64,000 bases of DNA, from NCBI RefSeq assembly GCF_046237015.1, contig NZ_JBJYIN010000007.1, positions 62,001 through 126,000 on the forward strand, given 5' to 3'. This DNA comes from JBJYIN01 sp046237015 (GTDB lineage: Bacteria > Pseudomonadota > Gammaproteobacteria > Enterobacterales > Enterobacteriaceae). The translations under genes and the position numbers were made by a program. Under the pieces are notes generated by a model. That model searched no databases and was not told the origin of the DNA. It worked only from the letters and a program-made list of their open reading frames with translations. Positions 19,501 through 31,500 of this stretch are shown in pieces; positions within the stretch are counted from its first letter, which is position 1, and the number at the start of each line of letters is the position of its first letter.

Positions 19501-22500
19501 TCAGCCAAGGGCGTACTGTACTGACAGGGATGACGTTACAGAATGCGGGACGGATCATCTCGGGTACAGAACTGTCTCTTTTGGGCGACTATCAGGGCGA
19601 CGGCCTGCTGAATACGGCAGGGACTCTGACGCTACAGGGCGACACACTGGTTAACAGGGGGCGTTGGGAAAGCCGGGCACTATCCCTGCAAGGACAGACC
19701 TTTACCAATCAGGGGGTGTTACTGGGCGATAGTGTCGCCATTTCTGCACATCACCTGTTGAATGATGGTGACATCACGGGTGTGGATGATCTAACGCTAT
19801 CACTGCGGGATGTGCTGCAAAATACAGGCGATCTGCGTAGCAATGCACTTGCCGTCACCACGCACGATCTTAACAACGCTGGTAGCGTGCTGGGGGTCAA
19901 TGCCCTGCAAGTGAATGTCTCCGGGTTGTTAGATAACACGGGGGTTATCAGTGGCAATCAGACGTTGGCGGTGAAGGCGAACCGAGTCCAACAAGCGGGG
20001 ACGCTGGAAGGGAAAACGGTGACGGTCGACTCCGCCTCGCTGGTGAATCAGGGCAACATCGTCGGTGTTGATGCACTGACGCTGGCCATCACTGGTAATG
20101 TCACCAATAGCGGTAATGTGCTGACTCAAGGTACGGGGACGCTGAGCTCGAAGCAGGTCGATAATAGCGGATTGTGGCAGGCCGATACCCTTGCGTTGGA
20201 TGTTGATAAAATCACAAATGCCGGGCAACTGCTGGGGATTCAGGCATTGTCAATCGACTCGCGCCACCGCCTGACTAATCAATTGAGCGGTAAACTACTC
20301 ACACAGGGCGTGGCCGTCTTGCAGGCGTCGGAGGTGGTGAACCACGGCGAGTGGCTGGCGGATAACTTAACGTTACATACCGAACGCCTTACCAACACCG
20401 GGTTGGTGCAGGCCGATCGCCATCTTGCCATTGAGGTGACACCGGCAGCACCCACCCAGCGTGCCTTGTTGGCAATAGCGGTATCACTCGCAACAGATGT
20501 GCAGCAAATCATCGACACCACTCCACTCGGGAGTCTGGAGAATTCCGGCACGTTGACATCTGGTGGCGATGTGCAGTTGCGGGCGCTGGAAATAGCCAAT
20601 CAGGGAACGCTGTCGGGATTACACCTTGAGACGACGGCGAACGCCTTGACCAACGATGGCATCATCGCCGGCGTGGATGCGCTGCAATTGACGTTAGCTG
20701 ATCAGTTGACCAACAGCGGAACATTACACAGTACGGCACTGACGCTATCGGCGACCGACTTGTTTAATCAGGGGGAATTATCCGGCAATGATGTACGCCT
20801 GACGCTACAAAACGGTGTGCTCAACCGTGGCCTGATCAGCGGTGTTGAACGCATGCAGCTTGAAACCAGCCAGCTCGACCAACGGGGTGATCTGGAAAGC
20901 CGCGATCTGCGTGTGCAGGCAAACGTTCTGGATAATCAGGGCAACATGCTGGGTGTGGATGCGTTGACATTAGCGATTAACACCACGGCACGCAACAGCG
21001 GTAAATGGCTGAGTCAGGGCGACAGTTTGCTCACCGCGCAGCGGCTAGAGAACAACGGTCATTTGCAGGCGAGGAACGTGGTACTGACAGCAGACGAAGT
21101 AGAGAATGCCGGGCAAGTGCTGGCACTTTCAACCTTGTCACTGACGGCGAAAAACCGTCTGACGAATGTGCAGGACGGAAAATTACTCTCTCAGGGCGTC
21201 GCGGTGCTGAAAGCTGTGGACGCGATCAACGCTGGTGAATGGCAGGCGCAGAACCTGACACTGGAGGCTCAACATCTCACCAATGGCGGCCACATTCAGG
21301 GGGATCGTGCCCTCAAAATGACGCTAGCGAACGGTGCATTACACAATCAGGGCGAGTTGTGGGGTGAAAACACGAATATTGCCGCTCAGACGCTGACCAA
21401 TGAAGGCAACATTACAGGTGCTGCTGGGCTGCAACTGGCACTGGGTGGGGAAATTGTCAATCAGGGTGAACTGAACAGCTATCGCTTGCACACACAAGCC
21501 GAGCATCTGAGTAATACCGGACAGATTAACGGTATCGATCGGCTTGAATTGTCGGTGAACGATAACCTCAACAATCAAGGAACGTTATACGGTTCGGCGC
21601 TAACGTTGCGCGCCAGCGATCTCACTAACAGCGGCACGATAACGGGGGTGGATAGCCTGCTTTTGGAGCTGGATCGCACGTTGAACAACTTGGGCGAACT
21701 GGGTAGCCATGAATTGACGATCTCTGCTAACGACGTGTTCAACCACGGCACGATCACGGGCGTCAACGGATTGACCTTCCTGCTCGGTAACCGTATAGAC
21801 AATCAGGGTACGCTAAATAGCCAAACGCTCGCCATCACCGCAAATGCACTCATCAACGGCGGACAGATCAACGGTATAGGCGATCTGCAATTGACGCTTA
21901 CAGGCGAGTTGACCAATACCGGCGATCTCATTAGCCAGCGAATTGCCGCTACCGCGCAGGACGCACTCAATCACGGGCAGATGATAGGTTCTGATGACCT
22001 GCAACTGACGCTGCGCGATAAGCTGGATAATCGTGGTTTAATCAGCGGCAGCAATACGCTGGATGTGATGGCGAAGAACCTCGATCAACAGGGGACGCTG
22101 GAAGCCCGCGTACTGCATGTAGAAGCCGATACGCTGGACAATCGCGGTGAAATTCTGGGCGTAGACGCGTTGACGTTGGCGATTACTGAGTCAGCAAATA
22201 ATCAGGGCAAGTGGCTGAGTCAGGGCAATAGCCTGCTTATGGCCAATCAGGTGGAAAATCACGGGCAGTGGCAGGCAGGAGACATCACGCTGCACGCGAG
22301 TGATCTGATCAATAGCGGGCAGATTTTCGGTATCAATACGCTGGCCTTAACGATAGCGCATGATCTGAATAACCAGCAAAACGGCAAACTGTTTTCTCAG
22401 GGTATCGCGGTGTTGCGTGCAGAGAGCGTGGCGAATGACGGTACCTTGCAGACAGATACTCTGGAAGTGGATGCTCAGCGGTTGATTAACCGTGGGCGTG

Positions 22501-25500
22501 TTCAGGGCGATCGAGGGTTAGCGATAACGCTGGACAGCCACAACCCCGCAAGTCGTTTGGTGAATCAGGGGATGTTGATTTCCGGCAGCAATAGCCAATT
22601 GCAATCCAGTCAGTTCGAAAATCAGGGCACGGTCTCCGTTGTGGGCGAGATGGCGGTGCAGAGTGCCGATACCCTCAATACAGGCAATCTTATTGCCGGG
22701 GGCGCGTTATCGCTTGACGGTAACTATCAGGGTACAGGTCTTGTCCAAACGGATGACACGTTAACGCTAAGCGGGAATCAACTGAACAACAACGGTCGTT
22801 GGGAAAGCCGAGTGTTGATGTTGAACGGCGGCACGCTCAACAATCAAGGTACGATCATCGGCGAGCACGGCATTACCCTGGAACTGCGTGATGGTCTGAC
22901 GGTTGGTAACTCGGGTCAACTTCTGACGAATGGCACGCTATTGGCGCAGGCGGGTCAGATCAACAATGAGGGGTTCTGGCAGGGGAAAGCGCTGGAATTG
23001 ACGGCGAACGAAGTGATTAACGGCGGTTCGCTGTTTGGGCAACAGCGATTGCGGCTTGATGCTGGGCAAACCTATCAGGGCGATGCCCAATCTCGTGTGA
23101 TCAGCGACGGGGATGCTGCCATCAATGCCGAACGTTTAACACAACGCGGTGAAATTGCAGCGGCGGCGCTGCAACTGAGCACGGAAACGCTGGATAACCG
23201 CGGACGAGTGCTGGGGATGAATGGCCTGACGGTGACTAACCGTGGCAACCTGATCAACCATGCTGATGGAGAACTGCTCACCAACGGCGCAGGCCGAATC
23301 GACAGTACGACGCTCAGCAATGCGGGAACTCTACAGGCCAACGATCTGCAACTGCGAGCCAGTGATATCGACAATCAGGGGCGGATTCAGGGAACGGATG
23401 CGTTGCGCCTGCTCGATGTGCTGCGGTATGTCGGCGATAAAAACAGCCAGTTGCTCAGCAAAAGCGATGCCACACTCAACACTAAACAGGCTGAGAATGC
23501 GGGATTATGGCAGGCAGGGGCGCTGACGCTGAATGGCGAATTGTTCAGTAACCGTGGTACGGTGGCAGGGTTGAATAGTCTGTCGTTAAACAGTGACCAA
23601 CTGATAAATCAGGGCGAACTGTTCTCTCAAGGTGTAGTAACGCTAACGGGTAACACGCTGGAAAACGGCGGTACGCTGACGGGGATCGACGGCTTCACGC
23701 TGCAACTCACCGATCGCGTCGATAATCTGGCGACGGGACGTTTGCTTAGCGGTGGCATTGGCGACCTCACGACGGGGGTACTGACTAATCAAGGGTTATG
23801 GCAATCCGACGATCTGCGCCTGACGGCACGTGAACTCGATCAGCAGGGCAATTTGCTAGGGGTTCAGCACGGTACACTACAATTAACGGGCACGTATCTT
23901 GGGACGCAGGGCAGCGAATTGGTTAGCGGTGGCGATCTCATGCTGGCGGCCAATGACATCACCAACCGTGGGCAGGTTCAGGGTAAAACACTGACGTTGA
24001 GTGGCGACACGCTAAATAATCAAGGTTCTTTGCGGAGCAGTGATGCGCTGAATGCGACGCTGGCGCACCAGCTTAACAATACACAACAGGCGAATGTAAG
24101 CAGTGACGGTACGCTGAACGTGCAGGCGGCAGCGGTGAAGAATCAGGGCGAAATAAAAGCCGCCGTCGCCACATTGATAGGGACCACACTCACCAACACG
24201 GGCACGGTGCAAGGTATTACCGCGTTGTTGTTGAATGCCACGGGCAACATCGTCAACCAACAATCTGGGCAACTGTTGTCTGATGGTTCCACGACGCTGA
24301 AGGCGGTGGTGGTGGAAAACTTCGGCTGGTTGCAGGGGCGGGCGCTGGATGTGCAGTCCACACAATTTACCCAGCAGGGCAGCCTGATGGCGCAGGATAA
24401 ACTGACGCTGCGCATCCCACAATGGGTGAACAATGGACTGCTACAAGCGGGTGAGTTGGAGATTATCGCTGACCAACTAGACAATCACGGTACTCTGCTG
24501 GGTTTAACGCAACTGGCGTTACAGACGCAGCGTCTGATCAATCGTCAGGGCGCGAAACTTTACAGTGCACAAGATTTGCGGCTGAAAACGGCTGAACTGC
24601 AACAGGATGGGCAACTGGTGGCGCTCGGCAACCTGACTGCCGATATCACCGGGCCATTAATTTTCACACAGAGTATGGCCGCCGGGCGAAAATTAACTCT
24701 GAACGTGGCAGGCGACCTCGATCAGCGGGGCACCTTGCAAGGTAATTCTGTCCACTTGAGCAGTACGGGTACGCTAATCAATCAGGGCGATATTCTGGCA
24801 GGTAGCGGTGATTCGCGCATTAGTGCTAAAGACATTGCACAACAAGAGTCGGGCAGCGTTCAGGCTGGCGGCAATCTGACGCTGGTGAGTGATAACACAC
24901 TGAAGAATCAGGGACTCATCGGCACCACAGGCGACCTGTTAATTCAGGCTGGTAGTGTGTTACATAACAGCAGCATGATCTATGCGGGTGGCAATATGTA
25001 CCTGCTATCCGACTCACTGACTAACGTGTTCGGCACCTTGCTGGCAGGCAATAATCTATGGATTCAGCGTGATGCAAAGGGAAACGCCAGCACCTCACTA
25101 TTAAACAGCTCCGGGACGATTGAAACCCAATCCGGCGATATCACTATTAATACCGGTACGTTAACCAATCAGCGTGAAGGGTTGGTTGTGACGGAGACTA
25201 AAAGCCAACCTTCGGCTGATGCAGAAAAAGCTGAAGGCACTACTTTATATATCACTCCCGATAAATTCAGTATTCACGATGTTGGTTATTATATTCACAG
25301 CGAAGCTAGTGATAGCCATGATACAGATAGAGGTTTTGACTACAATTATACATTGCAATGGGCGCTTTACCCACATGTAAATAATTATAAGATTATAATT
25401 TCTGAAAAAAATATAGCTGTTGATGTTATTGGGGGGATTTCAAAAATAAACTCTTCCGGTAATTTAAAGATATTATCCGCTGTTTTTAATAATGTAGCAT

Positions 25501-28500
25501 CTAATGTTGTTTCTTATGGCGATTTAATTATCGAAGGGGATAAGCTAAATAATCAATCGTATCATTCTGGTCGGTTGACTGAATTCGTATCTTATAAGTA
25601 TATAGGGCCATCTCCTGAATACTCGTTGTATCAATGGAATAAAATGATGGATGACTCAGTTGTAGCGGAACGACTTGAGTATGTACGCTATCCATCTAAA
25701 AAAGATAACTTTGTAAAATTAACACTAGATAATACTCCAATCACTGAGCAAACCATCGGCGAAAGTTATAATGCGTCAATTCAAGCGGGTGGCACGATTA
25801 CTGCCGATTTTAAACAAGATATCAGTAATACCACGTTGCAACCGGGTAGCGGTGGATTTATGCCTGCTGCCACCATACCTGTATTAGATGGGATGACCAC
25901 GCTGTCGCCATTACAGAAGCAGACCACGCGCCAACTGGTGAGTCAGGACTCTTCGTTTCACGCAGGCGTCACCAATATCGCTCAAACAAACAGTGAACAA
26001 GCTGATTTTGCAGGCGACGCCACGAATGCGAATACGGTTAGTAAAAATGTGCAACTGACTCAACAGGCAGGCATCGCTTTGCAAACGGGCGCGCGGGCCG
26101 AACAGGTCGGCACTGTCGCAGTGGGGCAAACGACGCCGGGGCAGTTAACACTTAATCCCTCCGGTTCGGTTTCATTGCAACACCCTGCACAAGGTGGCGG
26201 CACCGTTGTGGAATCTATCTTGTTGACGGGTGAAACGACCAATACCATGCCTTCACTGGTGGCAAAAACGGGTGAATTGGTGCCGACAGCGATGAGTAAC
26301 GGTGCGACATCGGTGTTGGAAAAACCAGGAAAGGTGAAACTCGATCCCGTGAAACCGGGTGTAGGACAGGAAACCGACACATCGCCGGCGCCATTGACGG
26401 CAACTGCGTTGTTGGACGCTATCGGGCACGGTTTACAAAATCTGAGCAACAATCCATTGTCGGATTATCCGCTGCCAACGGGCAATAACGGGCTGTTGGT
26501 TGTCGATCCTAATACAGATAGCCGCTATTTGATCCATACCAATCCAAAATTGGAGCAGTTGGGACAGGTCGATAACACGCTATTCCACGATCTGCAAACG
26601 CTGCTGGGGCAGCAACCATCAACGGTGGTGCCTGTCGAAACGCGCTCACAATGGACGCAAACTGATAAGGTACTGGGTTCTTCCTATCTGCTAAATAAGT
26701 TGAATCTGGATGCGGACCACGACTATCGATTTTTAGGTGATGAGGAGTTTGATACCCGCTACATCAGTCAGGCGGTGCTAAAACAGAGTGGGCAGCGCTA
26801 CCTGAATGGCACGGGTTCCGATTTGGCACAGATGCAAATGTTGCTTGATAACGCTGCGCAGGCACAGAAGGGGCTGAACCTGCAATTGGGCGTCAGCCTG
26901 ACGTCAGATCAGGTAGCGAATCTCAGCCAGAGCATCGTCTGGTGGGAAAATATTGAAGTCAATGGGCAAACGGTATTGGCACCGAAGCTCTATCTGGCGC
27001 AGGCGGATAAAAACAATCTGCAAGGCAGTGCGATTGTTGCAAATAAGGTCGACCTGAATGCTGGCGGTAGTGTGACCAATAACGGTACGCTCAAGGCGGT
27101 TGAAGTTCTGGCAATTGCCAGCGGCGACAAGGTTGACAACCACGAAGGTGGGTTGATTAAGTCTGATGGTGGCCTGAATCTGGTCGCGCTGAACAATATA
27201 ACTAACAGCGGTAGCCGGATAGAAGGTAAAGAAGTGCAACTCGCGAGTATTGATGGCGATATCATCAATCAGACTGAGTCGCGTAACTTTCAGACAGTAC
27301 AGCCGACATCTTCGCGTAGTGGTACCGGCTCTATCATCTTTACTGAGGTAGGCAAAACGGCCGAAATTGTGGCGGGTAACAACCTGATGCTCAGTGCGGG
27401 CAAGGATATCCGTAACGTGTCGGCGAGGCTGAACTCAGGGCAGGATATGACATTGAATGCCAAAGGCAATGTAGCGATTGAATCGCTGACGTTGACCAAC
27501 AATCGCGTGGATATTGGATGGCGTAGCAGCAATACCGATCTGAATACGGCCATTCAAGGCAGTTCGCTCAATGCAAACGGTATCCTGAAAGTGGTAGCGG
27601 ATCGGGATATTCAGGTTGATGCCAGCCAGCTTTCCGGCGGTTCTGAGTTGACGCTGGCAGCCGGTAACGATATTCGTCTTACAGCACAGGACACATTAAA
27701 AGAGACATTAAATCAAGGCCGCCGTACGACGCAGCGCCGTATGCAGGAGGTGGCAAACAGCCAGTTGCTGAGCGGCGGCGATATGAACCTGATTGCCGGG
27801 CGAGATGTACTTTCCGAAGCCTCCAGTCTGGATGCCAAAGGTAACGCGACTCTGGCTGCCGGACGCGATCTTAATCTGCTATCGGAGGAGGAAGAAAACT
27901 ACAGTGGTAACTGGCGGAAACGTCATACCGACTGGCAGCAAACTATCACCCAGCAAAGCACTGAATTAACAGCAGGTAAAAATTTGAACCTGCAAGCAGG
28001 CAGCAACATTAATTTGCAAGCAGCGCAGGGCGTAGCGGAAGGCTCGGTGATAGCGCAGGCAGGTAAAGATATCAATTTATTGTCGGCTACCGAAACGCAA
28101 CACACCTTTTTTGAAGAAACAAAAATCAAGAAGAAAACCTTCTCGAAGACGGTAACGCATACTGTTCGCGATAATTTCCGCAGCGATGAGAAAGAGAGTG
28201 TACTGTCTGGTGATCAAATCGTGTTGCGGGCTAACCATGATATCAATATGGCGGGGTCAGCGTTGTCCGGAGAGCAGCTTGTCGCACTCAATGCCGGAAA
28301 TGATATTAATATGGCTGCCAGCATTGAAACGCAGCGTGTTTATGAAAAGCGAACCAAGAAAAAATCTGGTTTGATGAGCGGAGGCGGGTTAGGTTTCAGT
28401 ATCGGTACACAATCCAGTCGTGCCGAATATAAGGGAGCGAAAACGACGCAAAGTGAGTCACGCAGCGTTGTGGGCGTTGTCGACGGCGATGTCGTGATGC

Positions 28501-31500
28501 AATCAGGCCAACGTATTGCGATCGGCGGAAGTGATATCATTGCTGCCAGCAAAGATGGACAACATGGGAATATTACGCTCAGTGCACAGGAGATTGATAT
28601 TACTCCTGGTCAAGACACTCGGGACATCACTCGCCGCTTTGAAACTAAAAGTAGTGGGATCGGTATCTCCTTGAAGGGCACCCCGGCTGACAGCTATCAA
28701 AATTTGCGGGATATAGGTAAGACGGATGGCGTCACGCAGAAAGCCCGGTTGTATATGAGTGAAACTGCTGCAATGGTGTTTGATGTGCCTCAGATTGTGT
28801 TATCAATAGGTCGTAACAGCAGTAAAACAGAGCAACGTACGCAGGGAGCTTATCAAACGGGGAGTGCATTAACGGCGGCAGGGAATATTCAACTTCAGAC
28901 GACACGAGTTGATAAAGCCGAAAATGCGTTTAGTCCGCATACCGGGGATATTCTGATCGCTGGGAGTTCGATACAGGCAGGGGGTAACCTGCTACTGAAT
29001 GCTGAACGGGATATTAACCTGCAAAGTGCTAGTGATTGGGAGAAAACGAACGCAAACAGTACCCACAGCGGTTGGTCTTTCAGTAATGCAATCCCTGACA
29101 TTGGTTCATCCATCCGTCATCTTAGTGGTGGTCCTAACCACGGTGTGAGCACGTTCCCCGTTGCCAGTGAATCAGCAAAAGAGAAACAACAGGGTGACAC
29201 AGTAGCGCAAACGGCCAGCACCCTGAGCGGTAATAATGTCACGTTAAGTAGTCAACAACGGGACATCAATATTACGGGTAGTGCGGTTACAGGGATAAAA
29301 GATGTTGCCATCATAGCGAATAACGGCAATGTCACCGTTAACCCAGGGCAAAATCATGCACGTAATGAAATCACTGGCAGCAGTAGTAGCGTTGGTGATT
29401 TAGGCGGAGACGGCTACAGCGGTACAGTTGGTTGGCAGTCGAGTCGTTATCATTCATTGGATGATGTCAACCAGCAAAGCACGATGCGTAGCGTTATCCA
29501 AAGTGGCGAGGGCAATATTAATATTGCTGCAAAAGAGAATGTCGCTATTGCGGGAGCGGATATCCAGGCTGGTAAGTCTCTGCTCTTGAATGGACGTAAT
29601 ATCTCGGTCGATCCAGCGGTAGATACCGAGCACAGATTACGTGAACAGCGCAGTAGCCAGTATGGTGTGACAACGGCGTTGTCGGGTTATGCAGTAAGTG
29701 CGTTGCAGGCTGTTGAACGTTTGTCACAATCGGTAGAGGACAAAAAAGATCCGCGCTTGAGTGCGATTTATGCTGCACAGTCTGCCCTCAACCTTGCGAC
29801 CCAGACAGTAGCGAACAATATGAATGCGTCGGCGATCAAAGTGACCGTCAGTGCTGGCGGTGGATCTACTCAAAATCGTCAGCAACAAGATTCGTTAACG
29901 CGAGAAGGCAGTCAATTGTCTGCTAACGATGACATTCATCTGAGAGCAGAAAAAGATATCACTCTAATCGGCGCAGATGTCCGTGGTAGAAATATCGATT
30001 TGACGGCGGGTGATGCGTTAAATCTGGTTTCAGCTCAAAGTGAATCGCAGATTATCGGCAGCACTAGCGGTAGTCATGCGGGAGTGGGTGTCGGTTTCGG
30101 GCTGGGGGGGCAACAAAACGGCATTACGCTAGAACTGTCTGCCAGTGGACAGAAGGGGAAAGAAGACGGTAATGGTCAGTCTCACCAACTTACGGAGGTA
30201 ACGGCCGCAGGAACAGTGAACCTGCGTAGTGGTGCGGATACGGTGTTAAACGGTGCGGTAGTCTCCGGCAAGCATGTTGAGGCGACCACCGGCGGTGATT
30301 TACTCATCCGCAGCCCACAGGATACATCACACTATGATAGTAAAACGACGCAGGCGGGGCTGAATATCAGTCTCTGCGTTCCCCCCATTTGTGGTGGTCA
30401 AACCGTGGCAGGTAATGCCAACCTGAGCCAACAGATTATGAATAACCGCTATGCATCGGTACAAGAACAAAGCGGTATTCGAGCTGGTGAAGAGGGTTTT
30501 ACAATCCGTACCAACGGTCATACACAACTGGATGGCGCGGTGGTTTCGTCGACGGCAGCAGTAGAGAAAAACCTGCTCAGCACTGGCACGCTGGGCTGGC
30601 GGGATATTATCAATGCGTCTCGTTACAAAGGCACGAGCACGAATCTTGGTGTATCATCGGATAGTATGCCGACAGCGGGATTGGGGTTGGTTAGTGGGAA
30701 GCAGACGGGTGTGACGCATGCAGCGGTGTCTCCGGCAACGATTGAGATCAAAAACCGCAATGAGCTACGACAAGATGTGAGCACGCTGAGTCGAGATATA
30801 TCTGATGCCAATGGTCGTGTAAAAGACGGCTTTGATCGGGACAGAATTGAGGACAAACTGGCTATTCAGCGGGAAGCCACGGCGCTGGGTGTACAGGCGT
30901 TGGATGCTTATAAGACCAGTAAAAAGGGTGAAGCAGAAGAGCAGGCCAGAGCCCGATTGATAGCTGAAGGTGTGCCTGCTACAGAACTGGATGCGCAGGT
31001 ACGAACCAGTCATGAAGTGAAGCAGGTTGAAAAAGAGTATGGTGTCGGCAGCGCCTTCTGGATGGCCGGTTCGGCATTCACCGCGCTTGCATCCGGTGGA
31101 CTGGGAGGAAATCTTAACGGAGCAGTAAGTGGCGCGGCAGCCCCGTATTTAGCTGCGCTGGTAAAAGATGTTTCCGAGGGGAACGAGCCTGCACGCATTG
31201 CGTTGCACACGGCGTTAGGTGCGGTATTGGCGCACACTCAGGGGGGGAATGCAGTTGGCGGCGCTACGGGGGGATTGGTCTCGTCTGCGGGTGCAGAAGT
31301 ATTGGCTAATTTACTCTATCCTGAAGCGAAGAAAGGGGGACTCTCTGCTGAACAAAAACAACTGATAGCCAATTTGATGACGATCGCTGGTGCTGGCGCA
31401 GGCGGGCTAACTAGTGGTAATCTCGCCGGAGCAGGAAGCGGCGCGAATGTGGCGAAGAATGAGGTTGAGAATAATGCGCTAAGTGACATTATTGAGAATA

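Noticed and set aside
17159..24484. Direct-repeat-like pattern over several kilobases, considered as a CRISPR or satellite array
   Set aside because: The periodicity is in frame and encodes the degenerate FHA-1 filament repeats of CdiA.
30623..31237. Leftward open frames inside cdiA that recur identically at 33465-34079
   Set aside because: Their repetition reflects only the duplicated pretoxin block; codon use and frame follow cdiA on the other strand.
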